Assembly (NCBI RefSeq): GCF_004801315.1
Contig: NZ_SSNW01000005.1
Location: 62,001 to 126,000 of the forward strand
Direction: 5' to 3'
DNA length: 64,000 bases
Source of the DNA: Deinococcus sp. Arct2-2
Lineage (GTDB): Bacteria; Deinococcota; Deinococci; Deinococcales; Deinococcaceae
Part shown: in pieces, positions 52,868 through 63,395 of the stretch
Numbering within the stretch: position 1 is the first letter of the stretch
Layout: every line of letters begins with the position of its first letter
Translations under genes and position numbers: made by a program
Notes under the pieces: generated by a model
Database searches by the model: none
Seen by the model: only the letters and a program-made list of their open reading frames with translations
What the model was told of the DNA's origin: nothing

Positions 52868-54121
52868 GTGAATCCCGACGTTTCTGCGCCCGCCCTGCCC
52901 ACCGTATTGGTCATCGTGGGGGGCAGCATGGCGGCGGTCAAGGCTCCCTCGGTGCTGCGGCGGTTGCGCGAGCGCGGGGCGCGGGTGCAGGTCATCGCCA
53001 CCCGCGCCGCGCTGGAATTCATTACGCCCCTGAGTTTGTCCACTGCCGCCGACACCGCCGTCGCCACCGATGAAACATGGTTCGAGTCTCGCCCAGACGC
53101 CCAACACCTTGCTTTGGCACGGGCCGACGCGGTGGTGATCGTGGGTGCTTCAGCGGATTTGCTGGCGCGGGCGGCGGGCGGGCACGGGGCAGACCTCGCC
53201 TCGGCCACGTTGCTCAGCGTGCGCGGCCCGGTGCTGTGGGTTCCGGCCATGAACGAGCAGATGTGGCTGCATCTGGCGGTGCAGGCCAACGCCGCCACCC
53301 TGCGCGGTTGGGGCCATCAGTTTTTGGGGCCAGAGGTAGGCGCGTTCGGCTCGCGGGGAGAGGGCGCGGGGCTGGGGCGCATGGCCGAACCGGAAGACAT
53401 CGCAGCGGCGGCGTTGGCCTTACTCGCTTCGCCTGTGCCCCAAGACCTTGCGGGCGTGCGGGTGGTGGTGTCGGCTGGCCCCACCCGCGAGTACCTCGAT
53501 CCGGTGCGCTTTATCTCCAATCCCAGCAGCGGCAAGATGGGCTTTGCAGTGGCGCAGGAGGCCCAGTCACGCGGGGCAGAAGTCACGCTGGTCACGGGGC
53601 CAGTGACCCTGCCCGATCCGGCGGACATGCGTGTAGTACGAATCGAAACGGCGCTAGAGATGAAAGCCGCCGTAGACGAAGCCGCCCAGACTGCCGGAAT
53701 CGTGGTCATGACCGCCGCCATTGCCGACTACCGCGCCGCGCAGCAATCGGGCGAAAAGCAGGCCAAAGTCGCGGGCGATGTGTCTATTCACCTCACCCCC
53801 AATCCCGACATTCTGGCGGGGCTGGGGGCCGAACAGCCCCACCACCCAGAGCGCGTGCTAGTCGGCTTTGCGATGGAAACGCACGCGGGCGTGGAGCGAG
53901 CGGCCCTGAAAGCCCAGCGCAAAAATGCAGACTTTATCTTGCTCAATTACCCCACCCGCGCAGGCACCAGCTTTGGCGGCGACGACAACCAAGTAACGCT
54001 GGTGCGCCCCGACGCCACCTTCGAGGACTGGCCCCGCATCAGCAAGCGAGAAGTGGCCCGCAAACTGCTGGACGAAGCAGTAAGCATCAGGCGATCAAAG
54101 TCTTTTCCTACTCACCACTGA
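52868..54121 (+). CDS. coaBC: Phosphopantothenoylcysteine decarboxylase/synthetase-like protein, CoaC active-site Cys missing
   Basis: A 417-residue CoaBC-type protein of coenzyme A synthesis. The C-terminal CoaB half (residues about 195-400) looks intact: [27 protein letters not shown]. The N-terminal CoaC half keeps [13 protein letters not shown] and PAMNEQMW but has ASAD where PATAN is usual and GAGLGRM without the preceding Cys; there is no cysteine in the whole protein, so decarboxylation is questionable. Leaderless GTG start: TAAACT (52856-52861) six bases upstream. The C-terminal residues (SFPTHH) come from a GTGAGTGGT-type repeat (54109-54138). Confidence 0.85.
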   Translation: MNPDVSAPALPTVLVIVGGSMAAVKAPSVLRRLRERGARVQVIATRAALEFITPLSLSTAADTAVATDETWFESRPDAQHLALARADAVVIVGASADLLARAAGGHGADLASATLLSVRGPVLWVPAMNEQMWLHLAVQANAATLRGWGHQFLGPEVGAFGSRGEGAGLGRMAEPEDIAAAALALLASPVPQDLAGVRVVVSAGPTREYLDPVRFISNPSSGKMGFAVAQEAQSRGAEVTLVTGPVTLPDPADMRVVRIETALEMKAAVDEAAQTAGIVVMTAAIADYRAAQQSGEKQAKVAGDVSIHLTPNPDILAGLGAEQPHHPERVLVGFAMETHAGVERAALKAQRKNADFILLNYPTRAGTSFGGDDNQVTLVRPDATFEDWPRISKREVARKLLDEAVSIRRSKSFPTHH

Positions 54122-54140
54122 CCACTCCCCACTTCCCGCC

Positions 54141-54178
54141 TTGTTGCATTATTCACCGTATATGCATACTATTGCAGG
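54141..54178 (+). promoter_or_regulatory. argR leaderless promoter with ARG-box-like sequences
   Basis: TACTAT (54167-54172) lies six bases before GTG 54179. AT-rich half-sites TGCATTATTCA (54145-54155) and TATGCATACTATTGCA (54161-54176) resemble ARG-box halves (TGAAT/ATTCA, TGCA) and overlap the promoter, which would give autoregulation. Binding is inferred. Confidence 0.5.
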
Positions 54179-54640
54179 GTGCTCAGCAAGGATCAGCGCC
54201 AAAAGCGCATTCAGGACATCATCGCCCGCGAGAGTGTTTCCACGCAGGCGGATCTCGTCGCGCGGCTGCGGGCCGACGGCGTGCATGTCACTCAGGCCAC
54301 CGTCAGCCGCGATATCAACGAACTCCGGCTGGTGCGCCTGCCCATCGGTAAGGGCCGCCACCGTTACGCCTTAGCGCAGGTGGCGGGGCACGGCAACGTA
54401 GAGGAAGAACTGGCCCGCCTGTTCCAAAACTTCGTGCACGACGTAGACCGGGGCGAAAATGTCTTGGTCATCCGTACCGCAGACGGCCACGCCACCGGGG
54501 TTGCCCTGCTGCTAGATCGCCTGCGCCGAGACGACATCGTGGGCACCATTGCCGGAGAGGACACGATTTTTGTGGTGGCCCGCACGATTGCCGAGGGTGA
54601 GGAATTGATGGAAGAGCTGAATGCCTTGATGATTGGTTAG
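54179..54640 (+). CDS. argR: Arginine repressor ArgR
   Basis: A 153-residue hexameric arginine-dependent regulator. The N-terminal winged helix has [29 protein letters not shown] (residues about 21-49), and the C-terminal oligomerisation/arginine domain has [11 protein letters not shown] and [15 protein letters not shown] with the ligand-binding GTIAGEDT. Arginine biosynthesis genes are not in this window. Leaderless GTG start. Confidence 0.93.
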   Translation: MLSKDQRQKRIQDIIARESVSTQADLVARLRADGVHVTQATVSRDINELRLVRLPIGKGRHRYALAQVAGHGNVEEELARLFQNFVHDVDRGENVLVIRTADGHATGVALLLDRLRRDDIVGTIAGEDTIFVVARTIAEGEELMEELNALMIG

Positions 54641-54643
54641 ATC

Positions 54644-54690
54644 GTGGAACGTGGATCGTGGTCAAAGCCTAACCACGATCCACGTTCCAC
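54644..54690. terminator. Perfect 19-bp hairpin between convergent argR and histidine kinase genes
   Basis: GTGGAACGTGGATCGTGGT (54644-54662) and ACCACGATCCACGTTCCAC (54672-54690) with a 9-nt loop. No T tract follows, so termination would be unusual. The arms contain GTGGATCGTGG, which also forms the inverted repeat at 22984-23095. Confidence 0.55.
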
Positions 54691-54708
54691 ACTCCTGTTT
54701 CCCCGGTT

Positions 54709-56298
54709 TCAAGGCACATCCTCTTCACTCAGATCCGGCACATTCCCAATCGGCACCTGCACATGGGCCACCGTGCCCACGCCCACTTCACTTTCTATCC
54801 AGATTCGCCCGCCGTGCGCGTCTACGATTCCTTTGGCAATGCTGAGGCCGAGGCCCGCGCCGCCCTGATCCCGGCTGCGGCTGTCTTCTACCCGGTAAAA
54901 GCGGTCGAACAGGCGTTTTAGATGTTCGGGGGCTATGCCGGGGCCGTCGTCGCGCACACTCAGGCGAACTTCTTTGGGTTTGCCTGCGGTCACTTCCTGC
55001 GGCGTGCTTTCCAGCGTAATCGTGGTGGCTCCGGCCTTTAGGGCGTTGCCCACCAGATTGATGATGACCTGCTTCATGCGGTCTGGGTCGCCTTCGAAAG
55101 GAATGTCTTCGCCTGTGGCGGTCAGCACGGTGTTTTGGGCCTGTGCCAACGGCGCGAGTTCGCGGGCCACATCGGCCAGAAACAGGCTGGACAAAATAGG
55201 TTGGTGCGTCAGGGTCAGTGCGCCGCTGTCGGAGCGGGCCAGTTGTAGCAGGCTGGCAATCAGGTTGGTCAGGCGCTCCGATTCGCTGCGAATAATATTC
55301 AGGCTTTCTTGCTGCTGCCCGCTGGGGCTGGTGCGCCGCAGCAGGTAACTGGCGTGCCCGCTGATGGCCGTTACTGGCGTCCTGAGTTCATGACTGGCAT
55401 CCGAAGTAAAGCGCCGCTGGGCCTCGAACGAGCTTTCCAAGCGTCCCAACATGGCATTCAGCGCCTGTGCCAACGACTGAACCTCGTCGCCTGTGGAGGG
55501 TTCGGGCACCCGTTCACCGAGGTTTTGGCCGCCAATACGCTCGGCGGCCCGCTGAACGAGGCGCAGGGGCTGCATGGCTTGTCCGGCCAGCAAGTAAGAC
55601 CCTGCGCCCGCCGTGACCAAACCGCCCAAAAATAGCAGCAGAATTATGCTTCGCAACTGCGCCAACGTAAAGGTGAGCGTAGACAGGTCGCGGCCCACAT
55701 AGGTCATTGCGAAGGTTTCGCGGGCCGTGCCAAAGGCGCTAGTTTCCAAGAGTACCGGGGCCAGCGTAACCAGCACCCGCATAGATACCGGCGGGGCGAA
55801 CTGTTTTTTGACTTGCCGGGTCAAAATCATCTGCCGACCAGGAGAGGAGATCAGGCTTACCAGTTCGGCGTCAGATAGCCGAATAGGGGCGCTGGGGTCA
55901 ATGCCGACGCTTTGGCGGGTACCATCGGCCAGCGTGCGGAGGACAGTTAGCAGTTGGGCGCGGGCCTGTTCGGACTTGGCCCGCGCAAACTCACTGGTCA
56001 GGCTGTCTTGGTCATAGAAGGCCAACTGTTCGATTTGGATGGCCGATTCGGGGAAAAAAGTGCGGGCGGGAAGCAACAATGCTTCCGCATCACTATTCCC
56101 CCCGATGGTTGATTTCAATTCAATCTGGCTGTAGATGGTGGTGAATTGGGCGTATGTGGTCTGCAATTCCCGATCCATCCCACTGATCAGGTTGGTTTTC
56201 ATCATCAGCAGGGTGGCAAAAGCGACGCCTGTCAGCAGTACGGCCAGCAACGCCGTGTAGAACAGCGTCAAGCGCCAGCGTAGGGTCACGCCGCCCAC
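54709..56298 (-). CDS. Membrane sensor histidine kinase
   Basis: A 529-residue kinase. Membrane helices near residues 12-35 and 215-238 bracket a periplasmic domain of about 180 residues; then HAMP ([21 protein letters not shown]), H-box [16 protein letters not shown] (His near residue 305), N box [19 protein letters not shown] and [16 protein letters not shown]. It follows the response regulator gene at 95 bp and is its likely partner. The start is GTG 56298 or GTG 56289. Confidence 0.93.
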   Translation of the reverse strand: MGGVTLRWRLTLFYTALLAVLLTGVAFATLLMMKTNLISGMDRELQTTYAQFTTIYSQIELKSTIGGNSDAEALLLPARTFFPESAIQIEQLAFYDQDSLTSEFARAKSEQARAQLLTVLRTLADGTRQSVGIDPSAPIRLSDAELVSLISSPGRQMILTRQVKKQFAPPVSMRVLVTLAPVLLETSAFGTARETFAMTYVGRDLSTLTFTLAQLRSIILLLFLGGLVTAGAGSYLLAGQAMQPLRLVQRAAERIGGQNLGERVPEPSTGDEVQSLAQALNAMLGRLESSFEAQRRFTSDASHELRTPVTAISGHASYLLRRTSPSGQQQESLNIIRSESERLTNLIASLLQLARSDSGALTLTHQPILSSLFLADVARELAPLAQAQNTVLTATGEDIPFEGDPDRMKQVIINLVGNALKAGATTITLESTPQEVTAGKPKEVRLSVRDDGPGIAPEHLKRLFDRFYRVEDSRSRDQGGAGLGLSIAKGIVDAHGGRIWIESEVGVGTVAHVQVPIGNVPDLSEEDVP

Positions 56299-56393
56299 CC
56301 GGAATTACAGGCGGCGCGGCGGGCAAAGGGGGAACACATCACCCCTCCACTCTATCGCGCCCCAGTGTGAAGCTTATTCAGGCTTATTTGCAA

Positions 56394-57071
56394 TTATTCT
56401 TCGCGCAGCACGTAGCCCACACCGCGAACCGTATGAATCAAGCGGCGCTCTCCACCCTCTTCGAGTTTGCGCCGCAGATAACCGATATACACGTCCACCA
56501 CGTTGCTGCCGCCCGTATATTCCGGCCAAACTTTTTCCTCGATTTCAAAGCGGCTGAAGACTTTGCCGGGGTTACGGGCCAGCAATTCCAGCAGCTCGAA
56601 TTCTTTGGCGCTCAGTTCCACACGCCGTCCACCCCGGAAGATTTCGCGGCCATCGAGATTCATGACCAGATCGGCCACGCGGACTTCTCCGGTGACGGCG
56701 GGATTCACGCGGCGCAGGTGGGCACGCACGCGGGCCAGCAGTTCCTCAATAGAGAAAGGCTTGATCAGGTAGTCGTCTGCGCCGCTGTCCAGCCCTTCCA
56801 CCTTGTCCTGAATGCCGTCTTTGGCGGTCAGAATGATGATGGGCGTGTTGCTGGTCTTGCGAATGCGGCGGGCCACTTCAAGGCCGTCCAGCACAGGCAG
56901 CATCAAATCCAGAATAACGAGGTCGGGGTTGACTTCACGGAATTTAGACAGGCCGGTCACGCCGTCGAAGGCCACTTCTGTAGCGTAGCCTTCGGCGGCA
57001 AGTTCCAGCTCGATAAAGCGGGCGATGTCTTTCTCATCTTCAATCACGAGAACCAGCGGCTTGCGTTCCAT
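56394..57071 (-). CDS. OmpR/PhoB-family response regulator (DrRRA-like)
   Basis: A 225-residue regulator: receiver with VIEDEKD, phospho-Asp in [13 protein letters not shown] (residue about 54), Lys in LIKPF; winged helix with [22 protein letters not shown] and [16 protein letters not shown]. Sequence and pairing with a downstream kinase resemble DrRRA (DR2418), a radioresistance regulator of D. radiodurans; the orthology is from memory and should be checked. Leaderless: TAAACT (57078-57083) six bases before ATG. Confidence 0.93.
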   Translation of the reverse strand: MERKPLVLVIEDEKDIARFIELELAAEGYATEVAFDGVTGLSKFREVNPDLVILDLMLPVLDGLEVARRIRKTSNTPIIILTAKDGIQDKVEGLDSGADDYLIKPFSIEELLARVRAHLRRVNPAVTGEVRVADLVMNLDGREIFRGGRRVELSAKEFELLELLARNPGKVFSRFEIEEKVWPEYTGGSNVVDVYIGYLRRKLEEGGERRLIHTVRGVGYVLREE

Positions 57072-57116
57072 AGGGTCAGTTTAGAGACCGTTCTCATGAG
57101 AAGCCGCGCCGTGTGC

Positions 57117-57764
57117 TTAACCAGCTTTCATGTGGCTGTTCTGGTGGGGCGCTGTGCTGGGCCTAAGCTGCGCGGTAAAAGCCACACATTCGGTGTTGAA
57201 ACCGTGCAGTGTGAGCAAGTGCCGAGGCAGATAGGCCACGTGCGGCAGAGAAGCCATCTCGGACGCGCCGCCGCACACCAGCGTTTCACCGGGATCGGCG
57301 GCGCTGCACAGGCGGCAGGCGTAATTGACGGGGAGGCCGTAGGCACTGCGCTGCCCGCCCACCATGCCCGTGATGACTTGGCCCACCGCCACACCGCTAC
57401 GAACCTGAAGGGTGACGCCCAACATGGCGGCCAACGAGAGCCGCGCCGATCTTTCATGGGCTTCGAGGGCCGCCGTAATGCCTGCACTCACCTGATGCTC
57501 ATTCCAGAGCGCCAGCACCGCGTCGCCTTGATGTTGCAGCACTTGGCCGCCCCGCGCCTCGAAACTCAGGATCAGGACTTGCACAAATTCGGCCATCAGG
57601 GAAGTGTAATGATCGAGCGGCAGCAGATGTGCCAAGCGCGTGCTGCCCACCAAATCCACCATGACCAAGCAGGCCAGTTGCGAGGGCGTGGCCTGCGCCG
57701 GGAGGGGAAGCAGCAAGTCGGATGGCATAGGGATAGGTTGATGATGCCTGAGCCATTTGCTCAC
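57117..57764 (-). CDS. Class III adenylate/guanylate cyclase-like protein
   Basis: A 215-residue protein with a nucleotide cyclase homology fold: [16 protein letters not shown] (first metal Asp), [12 protein letters not shown] (second metal Asp), [18 protein letters not shown] and [12 protein letters not shown]. Both metal Asp are present, so it may be active, but the purine-specifying residues are not obvious. No membrane or sensor domain. The start is GTG 57764; ATG 57728 is possible. The upstream gap 57765-57989 is AT-rich and holds no clear feature. Confidence 0.75.
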   Translation of the reverse strand: MSKWLRHHQPIPMPSDLLLPLPAQATPSQLACLVMVDLVGSTRLAHLLPLDHYTSLMAEFVQVLILSFEARGGQVLQHQGDAVLALWNEHQVSAGITAALEAHERSARLSLAAMLGVTLQVRSGVAVGQVITGMVGGQRSAYGLPVNYACRLCSAADPGETLVCGGASEMASLPHVAYLPRHLLTLHGFNTECVAFTAQLRPSTAPHQNSHMKAG

Positions 57765-57989
57765 GTAAACCCCATGAGGTCTTCATCTCAGTGTGACTCA
57801 GAAATCTGTCAGAAAGATCTCATTTAACAAGTGGACTGGTGGTATTGCTCATCCTGAAAAACCCACCAAGAACAGCTTGTTGAGGGCGAATGTAGGACTG
57901 AAGCGCTGCAACTGGCTCCCGCCAGAAGGTAAAGAAAGTCTTTAAATGTGAAAAATTCAACTCTAATAAAGAGGGAGCCGATCCTGTGC

Positions 57990-58436
57990 CTAGAAGTCAC
58001 GCTCTACAGCGAAGCCGTGGAGGAGTGGCAGCGTCCGGAAGGTCACCCAGTCTCCGGGGCGGGCGTCGGGCAGCGGCGTAAAGCTGGACAGCACCAGCGG
58101 TAGCCGCGCCCGTACTACCCAAGAGCGGCGCGACACGTCCAGCACTTCGCCCACGCCTTCCAGCCCCGATATCCCGATCACAGTCAGTTGCTCGCGGGCA
58201 TCTTCGGGCTTGGGGCACGGTTCGGTGGCCGCCAAGTCCAGAATGCCGTGTACCACCAGCCTAGCTGGGCCGGGGCGCACCACGTAGGGGCCGCTGCGGT
58301 CAAACAGATACAGCACGCGCCCGCCCGACGAAAATTCCAGCAGGGGGCTGCCTTCCCGCTGTGGATAGACCTGACCCACTGCCGCCCACGCCGCGTAGCG
58401 CGAAGCAAATTCGGTTTCTGAACTTTCCAGCGTCAC
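57990..58436 (-). CDS. Hypothetical protein
   Basis: A 148-residue acidic protein, apparently beta-rich ([41 protein letters not shown]), without signal peptide or membrane segment. No family recognised. Codon use and length are normal for the region. It is downstream of a small gene and ubiA on the same strand, possibly one unit. The start GTG 58436 has no clear ribosome site. Confidence 0.6.
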   Translation of the reverse strand: MTLESSETEFASRYAAWAAVGQVYPQREGSPLLEFSSGGRVLYLFDRSGPYVVRPGPARLVVHGILDLAATEPCPKPEDAREQLTVIGISGLEGVGEVLDVSRRSWVVRARLPLVLSSFTPLPDARPGDWVTFRTLPLLHGFAVERDF

Positions 58437-58519
58437 GCGGTTTCCGGGGAAGAGGAGGCGGGCAGCGGGGCGGGGGAGGCGGACATTCCCCGGAGTCTAG
58501 CGGGCGGCGGGCCTGTTCG

Positions 58520-58861
58520 TCAGTCTGCTTCTGCGGAGTCCAACCAAGATTCCAACCCAGAGTCTAGTTCAGATTCCAGCCAAGCCAGCGTGGGACGGTC
58601 TTCGCGGCGCACAGGGGGCGTGCCGTCGGGCAGGGCGTCCAGCAACGTGTCGGCCCGCTCTAGGGCAAAGGTGCCCTCTACTTCACGCAGCATATGAATC
58701 ATCACCAGCCCGCTCAAGCGCTCCAATTCGGCCCATGCCCGCGATCCGGCCTCATAGTGGTCTCGCTCGCGCAGCAGCAAGGTCAGGGCGTGGCGTTCCT
58801 GACCCTCGGCGAAGGCAAGGCGAATCTCGTCGGGAATGCCTACCCGTTGACCGTGCGCCAC
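58520..58861 (-). CDS. Hypothetical helical protein (downstream of ubiA)
   Basis: About 113 residues, acidic, mostly helical ([41 protein letters not shown]). No family recognised. I place the start at GTG 58861, overlapping the end of ubiA by 22 bases, because no later standard start precedes the conserved-looking part. It is likely co-transcribed with ubiA. Confidence 0.55.
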   Translation of the reverse strand: MAHGQRVGIPDEIRLAFAEGQERHALTLLLRERDHYEAGSRAWAELERLSGLVMIHMLREVEGTFALERADTLLDALPDGTPPVRREDRPTLAWLESELDSGLESWLDSAEAD

Positions 58862-59727
58862 ACCACATCCACCACAACGCCCGCCAGCATGGTCAGGGCC
58901 AACCACATGTTCGCGTCGAAAAAGGCGACGTTGGCGCGGGTCAGGTCATTGGGGTTCACGATGCGGTGTTCGTACAGCAGGATGCCGCCCATCACCACCG
59001 CCGCGAGGTAGTACCACCCGCTGGCTCCCGCCGCCACGCCCACCGCCAGCAGCAGCAAAAAGGTGAGGGCGTGGCTGCCCGCCGCAATTTTTAGTGCCTG
59101 CGGAATGCCGAAGCGTACCGGAATGCTCTTGACGTTATTGCGCCTATCGAAGTCGTAGTCCATCGTGGCGTAAATCACGTCTAGCCCGATCATCCAAAAA
59201 ATGACGACGGCCCACAAGAGCCATGCGGGGGGTGCAAATTCCCCCGTAACCGCGATCCAGCCGCCCGCTGCCGCCGCCCCGTCCGTAATGCCCAACCACG
59301 CATGGCATAGCCACGTAAACCGCTTGGTGTAGGGGTAGCCGATCAGGAATACCACGGCCAGCGGCATAAGCCACAGGCACAGCGGGTTCAGTTGGGCGGC
59401 GGCAAAGGCCATAACCACGAGGCTGACCACCACCAGCGTCCACGCCTGCGCGGGCGTAATTTTGCCGCTGGGCACTTCGCGGCCTGCCGTGCGCGGATTC
59501 CCTGCATCGATAAAGCGGTCTATGACCCGGTTGGCCCCCATCGCCGCCGTGCGGGCCGACGCCATCGCCACCGTGACCCAGATCAGCACGCTCCAGCCCG
59601 GCCAACCGGTGCCGTTCACCGCCAAGCTCGCCAGCAGCATCCCCGCGTAGGCAAACGGCAGCGCAAAGACCGTATGCTCAAATTTCACGAGGTCGAGGTA
59701 GGTCTTGACTTGGGCGGCGGCGTTCAT
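58840..59727 (-). CDS. ubiA: UbiA-family prenyltransferase
   Basis: A 295-residue membrane enzyme with about nine helices that transfers a polyprenyl chain to an aromatic acceptor. The two Asp motifs are present: [18 protein letters not shown] and [16 protein letters not shown]. In bacteria with the futalosine menaquinone route the homologue is MqnP; that assignment is inferred. ATG 59727 ([18 protein letters not shown]) is preferred; TATTCT (59737-59742) lies nine bases upstream. Confidence 0.9.
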   Translation of the reverse strand: MNAAAQVKTYLDLVKFEHTVFALPFAYAGMLLASLAVNGTGWPGWSVLIWVTVAMASARTAAMGANRVIDRFIDAGNPRTAGREVPSGKITPAQAWTLVVVSLVVMAFAAAQLNPLCLWLMPLAVVFLIGYPYTKRFTWLCHAWLGITDGAAAAGGWIAVTGEFAPPAWLLWAVVIFWMIGLDVIYATMDYDFDRRNNVKSIPVRFGIPQALKIAAGSHALTFLLLLAVGVAAGASGWYYLAAVVMGGILLYEHRIVNPNDLTRANVAFFDANMWLALTMLAGVVVDVVWRTVNG

Positions 59728-59774
59728 ACGCCAAACAGAATACGCCTCCGCTCTCATCTGACCTGAGATGAGGG

Positions 59775-59987
59775 TTACAGGCCCGTTTGGGGTGGGTCGG
59801 CGGGGGTGGGCTGTAAGGCTTGTGGCGACTCTTCTGCCTCAGCCAGCCGCTCTTTTTTCGGGCAGTTTGCCCACTGGCCTGCCTGAGTCCAAATTAGGGT
59901 GTCGCTGGGCAACTGCTGCCACGCCGGAAGGCTGGAATCAAGCAGGGCGTGTGGCCGGGCCAGCTTTGACGGTGCAGACTCGCGCAT
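59775..59987 (-). CDS. Possible small hypothetical protein
   Basis: A 70-residue open frame in an otherwise empty 320-bp gap. Pro/Glu/Ala-rich C-terminus, with [20 protein letters not shown] in the middle. No family, no clear ribosome site. It may not be real. Confidence 0.3.
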   Translation of the reverse strand: MRESAPSKLARPHALLDSSLPAWQQLPSDTLIWTQAGQWANCPKKERLAEAEESPQALQPTPADPPQTGL

Positions 59988-60051
59988 AGGCCGTAGCCTG
60001 CGCTGGGCGTGTCAGAGGGCGGTCAATGCCAGTTTGTGTTTGAGGTTCAGG

Positions 60052-60432
60052 TCAGCGCGTTTTCGGTTGCAGCACCAGCGCCTGTGTTTCCTTCACCACG
60101 CTTAGGCTCCGCAGGACGTCCTTGTCCAAATCGCCTGCTTGGGCCAGCGCCTCCGCTTTTTTGCGGTCAATCGTAGCCACTTCCAGCGCCGCCGCGTCTC
60201 CAAAGACTTCCCGGAACCGTTCTACTGGGTATTCCACCCGCCGCGAAATTTTCAAACTGGCCCGGTAGAGGTCGGTTTCAGCCTGCTCGCCCGTTTGAAG
60301 CGCCGCCTTGATCTGCACGCCGAGCGCCTCTTTTTCGGCCTCTAGCCCCAGCATGGTGTCGCGCAGCATGGCGTACCGTTCCAGTAGTTCGGCCAGCGTG
60401 GGTTCTTGGGTGGGGTCGAGCGCGTCCATCAT
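60052..60432 (-). CDS. Hypothetical coiled-coil protein
   Basis: A 126-residue protein: residues about 12-48 form a coiled coil (LAELLERYAMLRDTMLGLEA), followed by a compact part with VEYPVERFREVFGDAAALEV and a Lys-rich end. It faintly recalls Gam-like or host-nuclease-inhibitor proteins, but I cannot support that. Leaderless: TAATCT (60440-60445) seven bases before ATG 60432. Confidence 0.65.
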   Translation of the reverse strand: MMDALDPTQEPTLAELLERYAMLRDTMLGLEAEKEALGVQIKAALQTGEQAETDLYRASLKISRRVEYPVERFREVFGDAAALEVATIDRKKAEALAQAGDLDKDVLRSLSVVKETQALVLQPKTR

Positions 60433-60527
60433 GGGCTTCAGATTAGCGTTCTGGCGGGCCAATGGCAGGGCGTCTGCTGCATTCCAGCCGCGTCTGCCCA
60501 ACGAGAGCGCCGACTAATACACGCCTT

Positions 60528-60842
60528 TCAATCGGAAGGTGGTTCACCCGGCGCGGGAGCCAAGAGTGCCAGCAGATCGCCCACGCTGCGGTGAGCCTCC
60601 AGTGGGTGGCGCAGGGCGAAAGCGGCGTTCACGGCGTAGCTGTTGCGGCGGCCCGTGCGCGTGCGGGTCAGCGTTCCCGACTGCTCTAGGTCACGCACGA
60701 TGCGCTGAACTGCCCGCTCGGTGATGCCCACTTCTAGCGCCACTTGCCGCAACGTCGCGTCGGGTTGGCGTACCAGATACAGCAACACATGCGTGTGGTT
60801 GGTCAAAAACGTCCATTGGCTGGGGGGCGGGGTGAGGGTCAT
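60528..60842 (-). CDS. Winged helix-turn-helix transcriptional regulator
   Basis: A 104-residue regulator with one wHTH: VLLYLVRQPDATLRQVALEVGITERAVQRIVRDLEQSGTLTRTRTGRRNSY (residues about 20-70), like MarR/Lrp-type small regulators. No effector domain. It is divergent from icd, with 166 bp between, and could regulate it. The start MTLTPPP (60842) or four codons earlier. Confidence 0.8.
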   Translation of the reverse strand: MTLTPPPSQWTFLTNHTHVLLYLVRQPDATLRQVALEVGITERAVQRIVRDLEQSGTLTRTRTGRRNSYAVNAAFALRHPLEAHRSVGDLLALLAPAPGEPPSD

Positions 60843-60942
60843 GGGTGGGGGCAACTGAGGTTCAGTCTAACTGGCCTCATTGCCGTTGTTTCATCCCTCC
60901 TCCCCCAAGTCTGGACGAAGTACAAAATACGATATCCAATAC

Positions 60943-60964
60943 GCGACAAATATTTCGCTAATAT
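60943..60964 (+). promoter_or_regulatory. Dyad and -10-like element upstream of icd
   Basis: GCGACAAATATTTCGC (60943-60958) has complementary ends (GCGA/TCGC) and is followed directly by TAATAT (60959-60964), a plausible -10. The region 60920-60970 is strikingly AT-rich compared with its surroundings. Possible operator overlapping the icd promoter. Confidence 0.4.
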
Positions 60965-61008
60965 AGACACAGACAAGTCGCCCACTTCGCACCCAAGGAG
61001 AATTCCCC

Positions 61009-62517
61009 GTGACCATTCCAGACGTAACTCAATCGCCCGCCCAACCTATCGCCCAGCCTGCTTCCAGCCCCGTCCTCATTCCCATCGCCATTGCTCACGG
61101 CGACGGCATCGGCCCCGAAATCATGGCCGCCACGCTCCGCATTCTGGCGGCGGCGGGCGCACGCATAGACCCGCACGAGGTGGCGGTGGGGCAACAGGTG
61201 TACTTCGGCGGTGTGTCTTCGGGCGTGGCCCCCGATGCGTGGGAGACCCTGCGGCGCACCGGAGTGCTGCTGAAAGGCCCGATTACCACCCCACAAGGCG
61301 GCGGCTACAAAAGCGTGAACGTGACGCTGCGGAAGGCGCTGGGCCTGTATGCCAACGTGCGGCCTGCGCGGGCTTATGCACCGTTTGTAGCCACACATCA
61401 CCCGGCCATGGACTTGGTGATCGTGCGCGAAAACGAAGAAGACCTGTATGCCGGAATCGAGCACCGCCAGACCGACGAGGTGTACCAGTGCCTGAAACTG
61501 GTAACCCGCGACGGCTGCGAGCGGGTGGTGCGCTACGCCTTCGAATATGCCCGCGCACATGGACGGCGCAAGGTCACGGCCATGACCAAAGACAACATCA
61601 TGAAGCTCACCGATGGCCTGTTTCACCGAGTCTTCGATGAAGTGGCCGCCGAATATCCTGACCTGAAAGCCGATCACATGATCGTGGACATTGGCGCGGC
61701 CCGCCTCGGCGCACGCCCTGAAACCTTCAACGTGATCGTGACCCTGAACCTGTACGGCGACATCTTGTCCGACATCGCCTCTGAGGTGTCTGGGTCAGTG
61801 GGCTTGGGTGGCAGCGCCAATATCGGGGCGTCGGTGGCCATGTTCGAGGCAGTTCACGGCAGCGCCCCCGATTTGGCGGGCCAAGACAAAGCCAATCCCA
61901 GCGGCCTGCTGAATGCGGCGGCCTTGATGCTGACCCATATCGGGCAGGGTGAGGTGGCCCAGCGGATTCAGAATGCGTGGCTGTGTGCATTGGAAGACGG
62001 CTTTCATACCGCTGATGTGGCGGGGCCGCATACCGTCCAGCAGGTGGGCACGCAAGCTTTTGCCGACGCGGTTATAGAGCGCTTAGGCCGTCTGCCCCAG
62101 CACCTCCCCGCCGTGAGTGGCTTGGGCAATGCCCCCGCCATCAGTGTGCAGGTCAAGGCTCGCCCCCGCGCCGTCAAGCAGTTGGTAGGCACCGATGTGT
62201 TTCTGGAATGGTGGGCGGCAGACCGCAACCCCGAAGTGTTGGGCCAGCAGCTAGAGGGCGCGGCAGGCGAGGGCTGGCGGCTCGACATGATCTCCAACCG
62301 GGGCGTGAAGGTGTGGCCGCAGGGCCTCCCCGAAACCACCTGTGCCGATCACTGGCGCTGCCGTTTCATGTGGCAAGACCCGGCACAACCGGTGGGCCAC
62401 GCCGACGTACTAGCGCTGCTGGCGCGGGTGTCGGCGGTGGGGCTGGACTTCGTGAAGACCGAACACCTCTACACCTTCGACGGTCAGGCGGGCTATACGG
62501 CGGGGCAGGGGCAATAG
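61009..62517 (+). CDS. icd: Isocitrate dehydrogenase (NADP+), Thermus type with C-terminal extension
   Basis: A 502-residue TCA-cycle enzyme oxidising isocitrate to 2-oxoglutarate. Residues about 20-355 form the catalytic fold: AHGDGIGPEI, RENEEDLYAGIEHRQT, TKDNIMKLTDGLF and the metal-binding NLYGDILSDIASE. Residues about 365-495 form an extra domain (VKQLVGTDVFLEWWAADRNP ... DFVKTEHLYTFDG), as in Thermus IDH (about 496 residues). GTG 61009 with AAGGAG ten bases upstream. Confidence 0.95.
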   Translation: MTIPDVTQSPAQPIAQPASSPVLIPIAIAHGDGIGPEIMAATLRILAAAGARIDPHEVAVGQQVYFGGVSSGVAPDAWETLRRTGVLLKGPITTPQGGGYKSVNVTLRKALGLYANVRPARAYAPFVATHHPAMDLVIVRENEEDLYAGIEHRQTDEVYQCLKLVTRDGCERVVRYAFEYARAHGRRKVTAMTKDNIMKLTDGLFHRVFDEVAAEYPDLKADHMIVDIGAARLGARPETFNVIVTLNLYGDILSDIASEVSGSVGLGGSANIGASVAMFEAVHGSAPDLAGQDKANPSGLLNAAALMLTHIGQGEVAQRIQNAWLCALEDGFHTADVAGPHTVQQVGTQAFADAVIERLGRLPQHLPAVSGLGNAPAISVQVKARPRAVKQLVGTDVFLEWWAADRNPEVLGQQLEGAAGEGWRLDMISNRGVKVWPQGLPETTCADHWRCRFMWQDPAQPVGHADVLALLARVSAVGLDFVKTEHLYTFDGQAGYTAGQGQ

Positions 62518-62607
62518 CCTGACCTTTCCTCACCTAACTAGCCGGATGCCAGACAACTGACAGGCGGGGCGGCGGCCTCTCCCGGCCCCACGTTCTAGGA
62601 TAGCCGG

Positions 62608-63357
62608 GTGAGTGACCTGCCCGTTCCGCTGCCTGCTGTGTTGCCGCCCACCGACGTCCACACCGACCTAGAGCGCCGCATTCTGGACGCCGTGCGCCGG
62701 GGGGCCAGCATGGAAGACATCGCGGGCCTCAAAAACGCCGATGTGCAGACGCCGGAAGCGGCGATTCAGGCTCTCAAGGACGGCAACGCCCGCTTCTTTT
62801 CGGGGCAGGGGGGCAACCCGGACGTGGGGGCCAACCAGCGCCGCGCCCAGATCATGCGCCAGACGCCCTACGCGGCCATTTTGGCGTGCAGCGATAGCCG
62901 CGTGCCTGTAGAACTGGTCTTCGATCAGGGATTGGGCCAACTGTTCGTGATCCGCGTGGCGGGCAACGTGGTGGGCGAATCGGGCCTCGGCACGCTGGAA
63001 TACGCCATCAAGCATCTGGATATTCAACTGATCATGGTGCTAGGCCACGAGGGCTGCGGCGCGGTGGCAGCGGCCCTGTTGCCCCCCGAAGTGGTGGCGC
63101 AGGAACCCGAACATTTGCGGAAACTGATCGAGAAAATCCAGCCTTGTGTCAGCAATATGCCGCCTATACGCGACAAAAAAGCCCGGATGCGTGAGGCGGT
63201 GCTGAACAACGTGCGCTATCAGGCCGATATGCTGCGCCACACGCCCTACATCGCGGCCTCGGAGCAGTCAGGCCGAATCCGTGTGATCGGTGCGTTCTAC
63301 GAAATCGGCTCCGGCGCAGTGGATTTCTTGACCGAGGAAGAAGATTTGCGGGTGTAA
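62608..63357 (+). CDS. Beta-class carbonic anhydrase
   Basis: A 249-residue zinc enzyme interconverting CO2 and bicarbonate. Zinc ligands in [12 protein letters not shown] (Cys, Asp) and [14 protein letters not shown] (His, Cys). An N-terminal extension of about 50 residues precedes the domain, without a signal peptide. Leaderless GTG start: TAGGAT (62596-62601) six bases upstream. Confidence 0.93.
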   Translation: MSDLPVPLPAVLPPTDVHTDLERRILDAVRRGASMEDIAGLKNADVQTPEAAIQALKDGNARFFSGQGGNPDVGANQRRAQIMRQTPYAAILACSDSRVPVELVFDQGLGQLFVIRVAGNVVGESGLGTLEYAIKHLDIQLIMVLGHEGCGAVAAALLPPEVVAQEPEHLRKLIEKIQPCVSNMPPIRDKKARMREAVLNNVRYQADMLRHTPYIAASEQSGRIRVIGAFYEIGSGAVDFLTEEEDLRV

Positions 63358-63395
63358 AGCAGTGAAAAGAGCCGTCTTTGAGTTGGTTTTGCCTA

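Noticed and set aside
57765..57989. Small genes or an RNA in the AT-rich gap before the cyclase-like gene
   Set aside because: No open frame with a start signal, no hairpin with a T tract and no clear promoter pair.
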